Positions 18,382 to 27,010 are shown, counted from the first letter of the stretch. The stretch: 64,000 nt of DNA from Fimenecus sp045613585 (GCA_045613585.1 JAZLBG010000107.1:1-64000); one strand, 5' to 3'. The notes: generated from the letters alone by a model not told the origin. Numbers and translations: made by a program.

Positions 18382-18440
18382 CAATTACACTTTGTCCGTA
18401 ACCCGAACAAAGTGTTTCTAACTCCGTAAGGGTGTAATTG
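18382..18440 (+). other. candidate oriT with nested inverted repeats
   Basis: Just upstream of the relaxase gene. The outer arms CAATTACAC (18382-18390) and GTGTAATTG (18432-18440) are perfect. The inner arms ACACTTTGT (18387-18395) and ACAAAGTGT (18407-18415) are perfect with an 11-base loop. CCGTAA occurs twice, in the loop and between the arms. MobV relaxases usually act on inverted repeats immediately before their own gene. The nic site cannot be placed. Confidence 0.5.
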
Positions 18441-18462
18441 ATTTATGAAAGGATTGATTTAT

Positions 18463-19941
18463 ATGTATCAAAGTATTTCTGCACACATTGATAGTACATT
18501 TTCTATTGCTCATAATAATAGGTTGTTAATTAGCCCGAATGTAAATCCAGAATTAAGTTGTAATAATTATTATTGCGTTGAAAGTGGTAAGACGCATGCA
18601 ACTATCGAGCAAATCTATGATAAAGTGTTCGAGCCCTCTTTTAGAGAGTTCCAGAGCAAACAAAAACCAAGTCGAAGAGTAGATATGTCATATCTGGATT
18701 ACATTCGCACTAAAAGTGCTGAAGCGAATGCCAAAACCACAGATGCACGACATAAAAATAATGCTATAAAAGAAGCGTATGAAGTGGTTATATGCATAGG
18801 TAATCGTAATACGATACCTTTTGGCAGTACCGAATTTGAGCAAGCAGCCGAGTTGTTGAAAGAAACATGCGATAGGATTGTTAATTTGCCGTATGTTGTG
18901 ACTATTACAGATAAAGAATTGCAAGATGAATCATGGAAACCACCGGACAATTGCTTAGTGGTATATAATCTAGTTACTCATACCGATGAACAAAATTCTT
19001 GCCCAGGAATTCACTTTACATTGATTCCCTGCTGCCATGCCAAGAGAGGTCCTGAACGACAGGCCTTATTAAAGCAAACCTTCGAAAATTTAGGATATCC
19101 CACAGTGTATGAAATTGTTAAAAATATAAATGGTGACCCTGTTCAAAAAACAGATAGAAACAATCAACCTGTTTTTGCTGATAAAGGTAATCCGGTATAT
19201 AAAAAACGATTAGTTAAAGGTGGCATATTAGATTGGATAGAGGACGAAATCAAACAACCTATCGCCACTCAGATGAAAGAAAGGTATGGTTGGGAACGCA
19301 CTTCGACTGTTGGTGGACGTTCTCATTTAGATATTAAAGACTATAAGATTTACACCAAGAATCTTGAAATAGAAACGCTGAATAAAAAGTTGGCAAATAG
19401 ATATGATGATATGCAAACGATGAATAATAAGCACTATAATTCATTGTTAAACTACAATAAAAATGAACAGCATGATTCCAATGCTTGTTGGAGGGAGTAT
19501 AGCCAAGTAACTCAAGATTTTTGGAGTTGGTATAATCGTGAAAAAATACTCTTAAAAACAATGCGAGCATCAATAAAAACAGATGATGAAAGACGTCGCC
19601 TTGAAATTGACCATATAAACAATCTGCTCTTTAGAAGTAATAATTTGATTGAAGTAATAATCTTACTTATCATAAAACTCTATTATATGTTATCTGCAAA
19701 ACAACGCAACGATTACGAAAGAGAAATTAAAAGCATAATTGAACAGCAGGCAAGGTTAAGTAAGATAGCAAAAGAAATGAGCACGAATAACCATAAAACA
19801 TTAAAAGAGTTAAAGAATCATACATGTGAAACTGAATTAATCAAAGAATTGGAGATGATTCGAGACAAATTAATTAGGGAGTATGATAACACATACAAAA
19901 ACAAAAATATGCGTGATGTTAATCAGGTTTTTGAAAATTAA
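18463..19941 (+). CDS. mob: MobV-type relaxase (Mob/Pre family)
   Basis: DNA strand-transferase that nicks oriT and leads the transferred strand, 492 residues. The N-terminal third carries the MobV signatures: HNNR near residue 20 in SIAHNNRLL (motif I HNxR) and a motif resembling HxDE...PHxH, here THTDEQNSCPGIHFTLIP near 170. The usual PHLH is GIH, a variation worth noting. The C-terminal ~200 residues are helical and coiled-coil-like with a short hydrophobic stretch (VIILLIIKLYYML). Start at the ATG at 18463, preceded by AAAGG. A candidate oriT lies just upstream. It would mobilize the element with a helper's secretion system. Confidence 0.75.
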   Translation: MYQSISAHIDSTFSIAHNNRLLISPNVNPELSCNNYYCVESGKTHATIEQIYDKVFEPSFREFQSKQKPSRRVDMSYLDYIRTKSAEANAKTTDARHKNNAIKEAYEVVICIGNRNTIPFGSTEFEQAAELLKETCDRIVNLPYVVTITDKELQDESWKPPDNCLVVYNLVTHTDEQNSCPGIHFTLIPCCHAKRGPERQALLKQTFENLGYPTVYEIVKNINGDPVQKTDRNNQPVFADKGNPVYKKRLVKGGILDWIEDEIKQPIATQMKERYGWERTSTVGGRSHLDIKDYKIYTKNLEIETLNKKLANRYDDMQTMNNKHYNSLLNYNKNEQHDSNACWREYSQVTQDFWSWYNREKILLKTMRASIKTDDERRRLEIDHINNLLFRSNNLIEVIILLIIKLYYMLSAKQRNDYEREIKSIIEQQARLSKIAKEMSTNNHKTLKELKNHTCETELIKELEMIRDKLIREYDNTYKNKNMRDVNQVFEN

Positions 19942-20013
19942 TTATTATTTTAATTGGAATTCGTCATCATCTGTCATACTGTTTGTAGAAAACAAAATGA
20001 AAGGGGTGATAAA

Positions 20014-20355
20014 ATGAATACAAAAGAATATGTTAAAATTGCTGAATTACTAAATGAATTCTGTATTCCAAAACATCTTCTTGGATATCGAATGATTTTA
20101 AATGCAATATACATTCTGTCTCAGGACCCAAACATTTCTGTGCTTGACATATATAGAAAAGTAGCAGAAATGTATAATTCAACAGTACCTCGCACAGAAA
20201 GAGCAATTAGGTACGCAATAGAATCAGGGTATGATAATTGTAAAATGTATGACATTAATACATTCAAAAGGGTTTCTTTTGCTAATGGAAAACCATCAAA
20301 CCACGAGTTCTTGAAGGCACTGTGTTTTGAATACGAACTCTTAAAAGCGGAATAA
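20014..20355 (+). CDS. stand-alone Spo0A C-terminal-domain-like DNA-binding protein
   Basis: 113 residues that align by eye along their whole length with the Spo0A effector domain: LGYRMILNAIYILSQDPNIS, then IYRKVAEMYNSTVPRTERAIR, and finally NGKPSNHEFLKAL, matching the trans-activation HTH and the GKPTN-EF end of Spo0A. There is no receiver domain, so it cannot be switched by the phosphorelay. Start at 20014, after AAGGGGTGATAAA. It follows the relaxase by about 70 bases. It may bind 0A-box-like DNA to regulate the element or disturb host sporulation entry; both are inference. Confidence 0.8.
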   Translation: MNTKEYVKIAELLNEFCIPKHLLGYRMILNAIYILSQDPNISVLDIYRKVAEMYNSTVPRTERAIRYAIESGYDNCKMYDINTFKRVSFANGKPSNHEFLKALCFEYELLKAE

Positions 20356-20381
20356 TTTAGTATTGCCATTAATCAAAATCA

Positions 20382-20415
20382 AAAAAGACAGAGAATTTAG
20401 TTTCTCTGTCTTTTT
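20382..20415. terminator. bidirectional terminator
   Basis: AAAAAGACAGAGAA (20382-20395) against TTTCTCTGTCTTTTT (20401-20415), between convergent genes. Confidence 0.85.
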
Positions 20416-20446
20416 GACTATTATGAAAGTTTACCGGACGATATAT

Positions 20447-20710
20447 TTAATTGGAAATTTCTAAACATTCAATATCAAGTTCAGCGAATTTTATCATATC
20501 TGCAAGACTTGCTTTTATGTTTTCGTCTGCAAAATCCGGGTTGAATTTTTCTATAGGTTCTCCTAAATAATGAGTTATAATGCCATAGCCATCTTTCTGA
20601 ATGTAATATGACATTACTTTCCCATCATTCTCTGGAATTAATAAAACACAGTATTTTTCACCATTAACTTCATATGTTCTTCTTTCGATTGAAATTGTTT
20701 CTTTTGTCAT
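20447..20710 (-). CDS. small protein of unknown function
   Basis: 87 residues, not recognised. Starting at 20708-20710 (AAAGGAG nine bases before), it opens MTKETISIERRTYEVNGEKY and has a beta-rich first half (CVLLIPEN, VMSYYIQKDGYGIITHYLG) and an acidic helical end. No membrane segment. It follows the LRR gene by 40 bases and is probably co-transcribed with it. Confidence 0.65.
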   Translation of the reverse strand: MTKETISIERRTYEVNGEKYCVLLIPENDGKVMSYYIQKDGYGIITHYLGEPIEKFNPDFADENIKASLADMIKFAELDIECLEISN

Positions 20711-20750
20711 AATATAAAACTCCTTTAAATTTATTTTGTATAGTGAAAAA

Positions 20751-21509
20751 TTAAAACATGGGAGTATCATAATCAAATGCACCTTTAGGCGCGGTAACGC
20801 TTTTAAGCGATTCGCAACCTTCAAAAGCTAAGTAACCGATATGAGTAATACTATCAGGCAATACAACATCTGTCATTGCAACATTGTTTTCAAACGCAAA
20901 TGATGCAACGGTTGTGGTACCTTCTTTAACTTTATATGTATTTTTAACCTTTTTAGCTGTTACCAGACATTTGCCAACATAAAGAACTCCGTTTTCCCAG
21001 TTTGACTTGTTGTTATAAAAGGCGGTATTATCAAAAACATCTTTATTTAAGAGACATGAAGTTCCGGGCATATTAATTTTTTCTAATTGTGTACACCCAT
21101 CAAATGCCTTATCAAATATAACAAGTACATCATTCAAAAAAGAGACTTCTTTTAGTGACGTACAGTTGATAAAGCTACTATCTTCTATAAGATTAACACT
21201 AGCCGGAATATCAATAGTTTTTAAGTTCTTGCAATTTTTAAATGCATATCTTCTGATACTTTTTAATTGCTTAGGAAGAGTTATATGCTCTACACTGTCA
21301 TTATTCTCAAAAGCAAATGCACTGATATCACTTATAGGACATCCGTCAATTTCATCAGGTAAGAAAACATTCTTTTGAGTTGTTTTAACTTCTGTGACAA
21401 TAACTTCTTTTTGTCTGATGAGAACCTCTTTATTGTCAGAAATTGTTTCATTGTATGTACGAACAACAGTTTCGTATGATATTAAATTTTGATTAATAAT
21501 TTTTTGCAT
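20751..21509 (-). CDS. short cytosolic BspA-type LRR protein
   Basis: 252 residues. Five to six BspA/LRR_5 repeats (FENNDSVEHITLPKQLKSIR, FKNCKNLKTIDIPASVNLI) occupy about 50-245, after a ~45-residue N-terminal part that lacks a signal peptide. AAGGAGGCATATATT precedes the ATG. In contrast to the chromosomal surface LRR protein at 9.5 kb, this one should stay inside the cell and may serve as a protein-binding scaffold. It forms a leftward pair with the 87-residue protein. Role in the element unknown. Confidence 0.8.
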   Translation of the reverse strand: MQKIINQNLISYETVVRTYNETISDNKEVLIRQKEVIVTEVKTTQKNVFLPDEIDGCPISDISAFAFENNDSVEHITLPKQLKSIRRYAFKNCKNLKTIDIPASVNLIEDSSFINCTSLKEVSFLNDVLVIFDKAFDGCTQLEKINMPGTSCLLNKDVFDNTAFYNNKSNWENGVLYVGKCLVTAKKVKNTYKVKEGTTTVASFAFENNVAMTDVVLPDSITHIGYLAFEGCESLKSVTAPKGAFDYDTPMF

Positions 21510-21677
21510 AATATATGCCTCCTTGAATTTTGATTTAATTAAAGATTTTTAGTTTTTAATTTGCAGTATCACATTGTATTCACCTCATTTAGTCAATGAA
21601 TTTAATACAAATATGACAGATTTCGATTAAAATAATTTTTTATATATAAAAAAACAAATAATTAAAATTAAGGTTGT

Positions 21678-21711
21678 TTTTTGTCACAAATTGACATATT
21701 TTTTCGATATA
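21678..21711 (+). promoter_or_regulatory. conserved bipartite motif, copy A (upstream of dGTPase 1)
   Basis: TTTTTGTCACAAA (21678-21690), 14 bases, CGATATA (21705-21711), running into TATAAT. This copy is 102 bases before the start codon; the other four copies are 44-47 bases before theirs. Confidence 0.7.
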
Positions 21712-21806
21712 TAATTTGATAGGTTCAAAATACATAAATAAAAATTGCTTAAATTAAAAATATTATATCAACTTAAGAATTACTTTATTTAGAAAGGACG
21801 TATAAA

Positions 21807-23300
21807 ATGTTAATATGGAATCAGTTGTTACAACCAAAGAGATTTAGAGAAAAAGAAACTGTAAAAAGGTCTCCTAGTGATAATAGGTCACCATTCAAGA
21901 AGGATTTCGACACAGTTTGTAATAGTACTATATTGCGAAGATTACAGGATAAAGCACAGGTTTTTCCACTTGAGCAAGAGGACTATGCTCGAACAAGATT
22001 AACGCATTCTATAGAAGTTATGTCAATTGCTGAAAGTTTAGGCGTTCAGATTATAGATACTATTTTAAAAAAAGATTCTAAATTTATATATACATTGGAA
22101 GAAGAAAAGGAAGATGCTGAGAAACTTGTTAAAGAAATTCCATACATATTAAAAACTGCCGCCTTGTTGCATGATATGGGCAATCCTCCATTTGGACATC
22201 TAGGTGAAAAAATTATAGGTGATTGGTTTAAAAACAATTTAGGAAATTTAGCATTCAATTCAGAAAAACAATTGGTTTTTAATTCGTCGGCAGAAGCAAA
22301 AGAGACTTTGGAATTTATGTTTAAAGGGCGCTATGCTGAAGATTTGAAAAATTTTGAAGGGAATGCTCAATTATTCCGTCTTGTAACAAAATTAAGTTTG
22401 GTCGTTGATGAAAATGGAATGAACTTAACATTCCCTGTTATGGCTTCTTTTATAAAGTATCCAACATCATCTATGGATGTTGATAAAAATAAATTAATGA
22501 CTAAAAAAATAGGATATTTTACTGCTGAAAAAGAACTATTTAATACTATAAACACTACATTAGGTCTTGAAAATTATAGACATCCATTAGCTTTTTTGTT
22601 GGAAGCAGCAGATGATATTGCATATTTAACTGCAGATATTGAAGATGCTCATAGAAAAGGATTAATATCTATGGATAAAATTAGAGACTATCTTAATAAT
22701 GACAAAGATGATGCAATCGTATCTACGCTTTTATCTGCCATGGATAATTATATTCAGAAGGCAAATGAAATGAATTATGAAGATGTTGAAGATTATGTAA
22801 TTCATAGGTTAAGAGTTCTAATTAAGGGATTAATGATTGATTCTATGAGCAGTGCATTTGAAAACTCCTATGATTTAATTATGAATGGAGAGTTCGAAAC
22901 GGAATTGTTAAATGTTTCTTCAGTAAAATGTGTTGCTGATATCCTAAGAAAAATGGAAAAAGAAAATATCTATTACTGTAATAATATTTTAGAAACTAAA
23001 ACGCGAGCTAATGCCATTATAAATAAATTACTAGATATATATATTCCAGCAATAGTTAATTGGAACTATGAATGTGATGCAAATACAGACAGTTCCAATA
23101 ATTTGTTATATTTATCTCTTTCAAAAAACTATAGATATATGTGTGAGCTTGCGAACAAGGATTATTACTTAAAAGATAAATTGTTATCATCAGATTTTGA
23201 AACGATGGTCTACAATAAAATTTTATTAGTTACGGACCAAATTTCGGGTATGACAGATACGCATGCTTTAACTGTGTATAAAACCATAATGGCTAATTAA
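21807..23300 (+). CDS. dGTPase-like HD-domain dNTP triphosphohydrolase (copy 1)
   Basis: Predicted to split dNTPs into deoxynucleoside and triphosphate, 497 residues, longer than the ~420 of a plain dGTPase. The HD site is H67 in RLTHSIE, H122-D123 in LLHDMGNPPFGH and a distal D in ADDIAYLTADIEDA near 275. RSPFKKDFDTVCNS near 28-40 is the usual N-terminal dGTPase segment. The insert at about 90-110 is charged. AAAGGACG precedes the ATG. Host dGTPases can act in anti-phage defence by draining dNTP pools. It shares its upstream motif with four other units of the element, including a second dGTPase coupled to an RT. Confidence 0.85.
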   Translation: MLIWNQLLQPKRFREKETVKRSPSDNRSPFKKDFDTVCNSTILRRLQDKAQVFPLEQEDYARTRLTHSIEVMSIAESLGVQIIDTILKKDSKFIYTLEEEKEDAEKLVKEIPYILKTAALLHDMGNPPFGHLGEKIIGDWFKNNLGNLAFNSEKQLVFNSSAEAKETLEFMFKGRYAEDLKNFEGNAQLFRLVTKLSLVVDENGMNLTFPVMASFIKYPTSSMDVDKNKLMTKKIGYFTAEKELFNTINTTLGLENYRHPLAFLLEAADDIAYLTADIEDAHRKGLISMDKIRDYLNNDKDDAIVSTLLSAMDNYIQKANEMNYEDVEDYVIHRLRVLIKGLMIDSMSSAFENSYDLIMNGEFETELLNVSSVKCVADILRKMEKENIYYCNNILETKTRANAIINKLLDIYIPAIVNWNYECDANTDSSNNLLYLSLSKNYRYMCELANKDYYLKDKLLSSDFETMVYNKILLVTDQISGMTDTHALTVYKTIMAN

Positions 23301-23538
23301 CAAACGATAAATGAATTTGAATATGTGGAGTTATAGAAATTTGGATAAGTAGTTTTTTATGGAATATGATGTGCAAATACCTTAAACTATATTGTTTAAG
23401 ATGTTTCTCAAGTATCGTTGTATGCGGTATAAATTGCATGCATTTGCGATTACTAGGATATCTTCTTGAGATATATGGGTTAAAAATTGAAAAAATTATA
23501 TTTAATTGAGAAAAAGTATACAATTATATAGAACAATG

Positions 23539-23580
23539 AATTAAGCCTTGAGAGTTATCTTTAACTATCAAGGCTTAATT
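23539..23580. terminator. bidirectional terminator (AAGCCTTGA family)
   Basis: AATTAAGCCTTGA (23539-23551) against TCAAGGCTTAATT (23568-23580). Near-identical hairpins occur at 25617-25657 and 53426-53458. The ~240 bases between dGTPase 1 and this hairpin hold no supported gene. Confidence 0.85.
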
Positions 23581-23599
23581 TTATTCTTTTAACTTGTAT

Positions 23600-24277
23600 T
23601 TAGAAATAAAATTCTTCATCCGTATTAAGACATAAGATACCTAACTGACCACCAAATCCACAACCGCAATCAATTGCTATTGTATCGTTTTTTCTTAAAA
23701 TTTTATCAGGTGTTGCACCGTGTATAAAACGAGTAGGAACATGTCCAACGATAACGATTGTGTCTTCGTAGTGTGTTATGTCATAGTCGTGAGGTCCAAA
23801 TAGCAAATCATTTTCTTCATACCATTCAACAGGAAAATCAGAAAAGTCAGGTAATCCTCCATGAATGAGTAAATAGTTCTGACCATTGACTTCTAACTCT
23901 TCATATAATGGCAACTCATTTATGAAATCTATAATATCTCGTTGTTTGGATTTATTAAGTTTTGCAAAATCAAACAAAGTTTCTCTTTGCCCAATTCTGT
24001 CAATAGCTAGTGAGTCGTTAATGATACTACAGACTTCTCTTTCTGAGACTGCACCACACAACTCTTCAAGGGTATCAGCCAAAATCTTTTCATGGTTTCC
24101 TTTGAGCATGATAACATTTGGCCTTTTCATAATGTCTTGTATCAAGTCAATGGCATTTGCACCACGGTCAAGTACATCGCCGATAACATAAAGCGTGTCG
24201 TCATCAGTGAAAATTGAATTTATAAAGTCCAGATATGCGCCATATTCACCGTGGATATCAGAACAAACATATATCAT
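23600..24277 (-). CDS. calcineurin-like metallophosphoesterase (PPP type)
   Basis: Two-metal phosphatase of 225 residues, similar to bacterial PrpA/PrpB-like serine/threonine phosphatases and Ap4A hydrolases. The full motif set is visible: SDIHG (6-10), GDVLDRG (38-44), KGNHEK near 59, LLIHGG near 137 and IVGHVPT near 173. AGGAG precedes the ATG. Substrate (phosphoprotein or dinucleoside polyphosphate) is open. Within the element it stands between dGTPase 1 and a gene of unknown function; a role in removing signalling nucleotides or phosphorylation is speculation. Confidence 0.87.
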   Translation of the reverse strand: MIYVCSDIHGEYGAYLDFINSIFTDDDTLYVIGDVLDRGANAIDLIQDIMKRPNVIMLKGNHEKILADTLEELCGAVSEREVCSIINDSLAIDRIGQRETLFDFAKLNKSKQRDIIDFINELPLYEELEVNGQNYLLIHGGLPDFSDFPVEWYEENDLLFGPHDYDITHYEDTIVIVGHVPTRFIHGATPDKILRKNDTIAIDCGCGFGGQLGILCLNTDEEFYF

Positions 24278-24344
24278 AAAATTGTCTCCTAAAATATTGT
24301 TGAAGATTTAAGATATTCTTAAATTAATTTATTTTTAGAAAGGT

Positions 24345-25100
24345 TTAATTTGTTTTACTAGAATAAAATTGACTCAATAAATCAGTGGCTTTTTTTATTT
24401 CTTCAGTTAAATATTCGCTATTATCCTTAAAAGAATTTAATAGTTTTAATCTTTGATTCCAAAATCTTAAAGCTAAGTTCATATATTTTATTGTTCTTTC
24501 TGGACTATCTATAGGTAGCTTTCCTGAAATTTTTAAACATTCTACTAAATCACTATCTATTCCGTAAATCACTTTACAATAATCTTCTACACCATCAAAT
24601 ACATCAATAAATTCTTTTAAGGAATTATAATTTTCAATAGATGAATAATTTGATAAAAGGAAAATTCCTTTTGTATAGTATAAGTCTAATGCCCAAATAA
24701 AGGTATCTATTCGGTCATTACCTAGTCCTTTTTTTGCACTTTGCAAATTCCCTGTTTGAGGCATAAGCGAAACGTTAACTACTGTGTGCATAAGTTCTTT
24801 GCATAATTTTAGATTGCTTCGATATAATTCTTGATACGATTTATTGTCTATACTCGATAATAGTTTTTCATATTTTGTTAAATTTGTGTGAGCCCAACCC
24901 TTTTTAAAATTAAAATCCGTTTCTCCACTAAATCTTATTTGACTGGTTTCTTTATTATTGTGTTTCAAATTCCCAACAATAAACTTTCTACGGGTGTTTT
25001 TTTCAAAAACACCCCCATCAAAAGAAATGTAATTAGAGTACATTTTTTTATAAATTTCCCATACCACGTTCGTTACGTCATATTCAATATTATTAGACAT
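24345..25100 (-). CDS. uncharacterised protein, tentatively DUF6994-like
   Basis: 251 soluble, helical residues. The order LMPQTGNLQSAKKGLGNDRIDTF, then FIDVFDGVEDYCKVIYG, then PERTIKYMNLALRFWNQR reminds me of the DUF6994 family; this is from memory and weak. The start at 25098-25100 follows AAAGGAG and fits the promoter 55 bases upstream. It is divergent from a small RHH-like gene, with the two -35 boxes one base apart, so the pair is tightly co-controlled. No catalytic motif is obvious. Confidence 0.6.
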   Translation of the reverse strand: MSNNIEYDVTNVVWEIYKKMYSNYISFDGGVFEKNTRRKFIVGNLKHNNKETSQIRFSGETDFNFKKGWAHTNLTKYEKLLSSIDNKSYQELYRSNLKLCKELMHTVVNVSLMPQTGNLQSAKKGLGNDRIDTFIWALDLYYTKGIFLLSNYSSIENYNSLKEFIDVFDGVEDYCKVIYGIDSDLVECLKISGKLPIDSPERTIKYMNLALRFWNQRLKLLNSFKDNSEYLTEEIKKATDLLSQFYSSKTN

Positions 25101-25154
25101 TTTTATCTCCTTTACAAAAAAACTCAAACCATGTATTACATCGTTTTCAATTTT

Positions 25155-25213
25155 ATAATATCATATCTAAAATATGCTGTCAAGTTGATTTATGAAGATG
25201 TATTTGCTATAAT
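25155..25213. promoter_or_regulatory. back-to-back divergent sigma-A promoters
   Basis: Leftward: TTGACA (25178-25183), 17 bases, TATTAT (25155-25160). Rightward: TTGATT (25185-25190), 17 bases, TATAAT (25208-25213). The two -35 boxes are one base apart, so a protein bound here would affect both genes. Confidence 0.75.
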
Positions 25214-25242
25214 AAATAAAACTTTTATTTAGAGGAATAATT

Positions 25243-25611
25243 ATGAAAATTTTATCTATTCGTTTAAGTGATGAAGAATATAAAAAACTTAAATCTCAAT
25301 GTGAAGGTGATATAGCTTTATCGACTTACATTAAAAGTATCATTTTCTCCGAAAACAAGAAAAAACTTAATTGCCTTACAAACGCAATAATTATGGGAAA
25401 AATTAATGAAAAAATTAAAAATGATGATAAGTATAAAAAAGGATATGAATTTGTTTTATCTGATTTGCTTGATGACGAGGAATACTCTTGTTATTACAAT
25501 TTTATTGCTGCTGCAAGAGATTTTTTCAAATACGCCTCAACACCAGGTACAGATGCTTACAATACTGTTGACGCTATTGGTGGTAAACCTGCCAAATATA
25601 AAATTAAATAA
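25243..25611 (+). CDS. ribbon-helix-helix-like small protein
   Basis: 122 residues. Residues 1-35 (ILSIRLSDEEYKKLKSQC then LSTYIKSIIF) fit a ribbon-helix-helix or MobC-like DNA-binding unit: one strand and two helices. The rest (YNFIAAARDFFKYASTPGTD) is not recognised. It diverges from the 251-residue unknown gene over a shared promoter zone, an arrangement seen for regulator/effector pairs, and might repress both. A toxin-antitoxin pairing is possible, but toxin and antitoxin genes are more often collinear. Confidence 0.6.
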   Translation: MKILSIRLSDEEYKKLKSQCEGDIALSTYIKSIIFSENKKKLNCLTNAIIMGKINEKIKNDDKYKKGYEFVLSDLLDDEEYSCYYNFIAAARDFFKYASTPGTDAYNTVDAIGGKPAKYKIK

Positions 25612-25616
25612 TTACT

Positions 25617-25657
25617 AATTAAGCCTTGAGAGTTTTAATAACTTTCAAGGCTTAATT
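25617..25657. terminator. bidirectional terminator (AAGCCTTGA family)
   Basis: AATTAAGCCTTGA (25617-25629) against TCAAGGCTTAATT (25645-25657), between convergent genes. Confidence 0.85.
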
Positions 25658-25685
25658 AGTAATTTTATTGAGGGAAAATCTTTCC

Positions 25686-26792
25686 TTATGTTATTGTTAT
25701 AACTGAAATTTCACCTGTATTAGGTTCATATTTCAGTGCGACTGTAGTTTTTCGATATTTTCCGTTAATGGTTGGCAAATCCAAGCATACATTAAACTTT
25801 AAAACATCTTGGTCGTTCTTATCTAAATTATAAATGTATGAATGACATATTTGTTTATAAATTTTTTTTATAAAAATTTCTTTATCGTGAGTTTCATAGC
25901 CTAGTGATTTTAATATATTACCTTTACCTTTTTCACAATCTGTAAGGTATTGTGTCCACTTTTTATCTTCAACGAGGAACTTTAGTTTATCTATTGAATC
26001 AAATTTTGGGAAAAGAGCATTGAAAGAGAATCCTATATCTGTTTTATCTGGAATATCTGTTTCGATTTTATAGCTTAAAAATGGTCCAAAGTTTTCTTCA
26101 TTTATACTAATAAGTTTAAAATCATTTTTCTCAAATGGATATCCTAACATATTGATATTTTCTTCATCAGAATAATCCATTGGATGAGCTGCGATAACTT
26201 TGTCTTTATGTTTTATATATGTATGTGTTAAAATTTGTGAAATATAGCTTTTAAAAGTAGAGGTGTGTGTTAAGTCAGCAAACCCTATAAACCATGGATA
26301 TTGTAATAGGCCTTCTACGATTTCACATCTTTGAGACACAGTTAGTCGGTTGAAATATATAAGATAGTATTGATTACTATGCCGATAATTTGTTTTATTA
26401 TATTTAGTTAATACTTCATTCATAATATTTCTTAGAACAAATTGAGAATTTGCAGTGTTTTTAGATATGTCAATGTAATCACCGCACATAATACTGTATG
26501 TACTTTTTTTATCTAGTAGTGGGATGACTTTTTCAAAAATAAAATAGCCATACATATTACTGCTAATTAAAGAAGTATCAAAAATGAAACAAGTTTCAAA
26601 TTTTTTCTTGTCTTGATTAGGTATTAGTGCTCCTTTTAGGTCATCGTAAGAGATGCCTTTATTTTCTAATCGTTGTATTAAGTTATTAAACTCTTCCAAT
26701 ATAGTATTGTAAATTTCCGTTTCTGAAAGAGAAAAAACTGATTTTGCAACGGGAAATAGTAAATAATCTTTATTGTTAAATGTATAAATCAT
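25686..26792 (-). CDS. unknown protein in a motif-controlled unit
   Basis: 368 residues, not recognised. Soluble, mixed alpha/beta, with a possible nucleotide- or phosphate-handling look only in general terms (FIFDTSLISSNMYGYFIFEK, MCGDYIDISKN). No HD, Walker, HEPN or PD-(D/E)XK motif that I can defend. The GAGGAG site lies 16 bases before the first ATG, rather far, so the exact start is uncertain. Copy B of the bipartite motif lies 46 bases before this ATG, placing it in the same predicted regulon as the dGTPase-RT and HEPN units, the best clue to its role. Confidence 0.7.
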   Translation of the reverse strand: MIYTFNNKDYLLFPVAKSVFSLSETEIYNTILEEFNNLIQRLENKGISYDDLKGALIPNQDKKKFETCFIFDTSLISSNMYGYFIFEKVIPLLDKKSTYSIMCGDYIDISKNTANSQFVLRNIMNEVLTKYNKTNYRHSNQYYLIYFNRLTVSQRCEIVEGLLQYPWFIGFADLTHTSTFKSYISQILTHTYIKHKDKVIAAHPMDYSDEENINMLGYPFEKNDFKLISINEENFGPFLSYKIETDIPDKTDIGFSFNALFPKFDSIDKLKFLVEDKKWTQYLTDCEKGKGNILKSLGYETHDKEIFIKKIYKQICHSYIYNLDKNDQDVLKFNVCLDLPTINGKYRKTTVALKYEPNTGEISVITIT

Positions 26793-26831
26793 AGCGTTCT
26801 TAATATTCTCCTCAAAAACAAACTTTATAAT

Positions 26832-26865
26832 TTAATCGTTTTTACAATATGTTTTGTGACAAAAA
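26832..26865 (-). promoter_or_regulatory. conserved bipartite motif, copy B
   Basis: On the minus strand TTTTTGTCACAAA (26853-26865), 14 bases, CGATTAA (26832-26838), followed by ATTATAAAG. Confidence 0.72.
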
Positions 26866-26956
26866 ATGACACTTTTTTATTTTATATATAAATTTACCGT
26901 CTTTGAATACTTATATACTTTTCATTTCATAGTTTCAATGATATAATATTTCCGTA

Positions 26957-27005
26957 AACAGCCTTCCTCGATAAAGGAAGAGGGACCGCGTTAGCGGTGG
27001 AGGGA
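26957..27005 (+). repeat. palindromic intergenic repeat placed against the SGNH gene
   Basis: GC-richer block with CTTCCTC-GATAAA-GGAAGAGGG and CCGCGTTAGCGG, of the same general style as the repeats at 9.1-9.3 kb. Its end GGAGGG lies six bases before the SGNH start codon and acts as the ribosome site. Confidence 0.5.
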
Positions 27006-27010
27006 TTCAC

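Noticed and set aside
21691..21715. Ordinary sigma-A promoter (TTGACA...TATAAT) before dGTPase 1
   Set aside because: The spacer is only 13 bases and the TTGACA is not kept in the other four copies of the motif, so it is not the common signal.
23293..23523. 76-codon leftward frame after dGTPase 1
   Set aside because: No ribosome site, low-complexity composition, and overlap with the dGTPase stop region.
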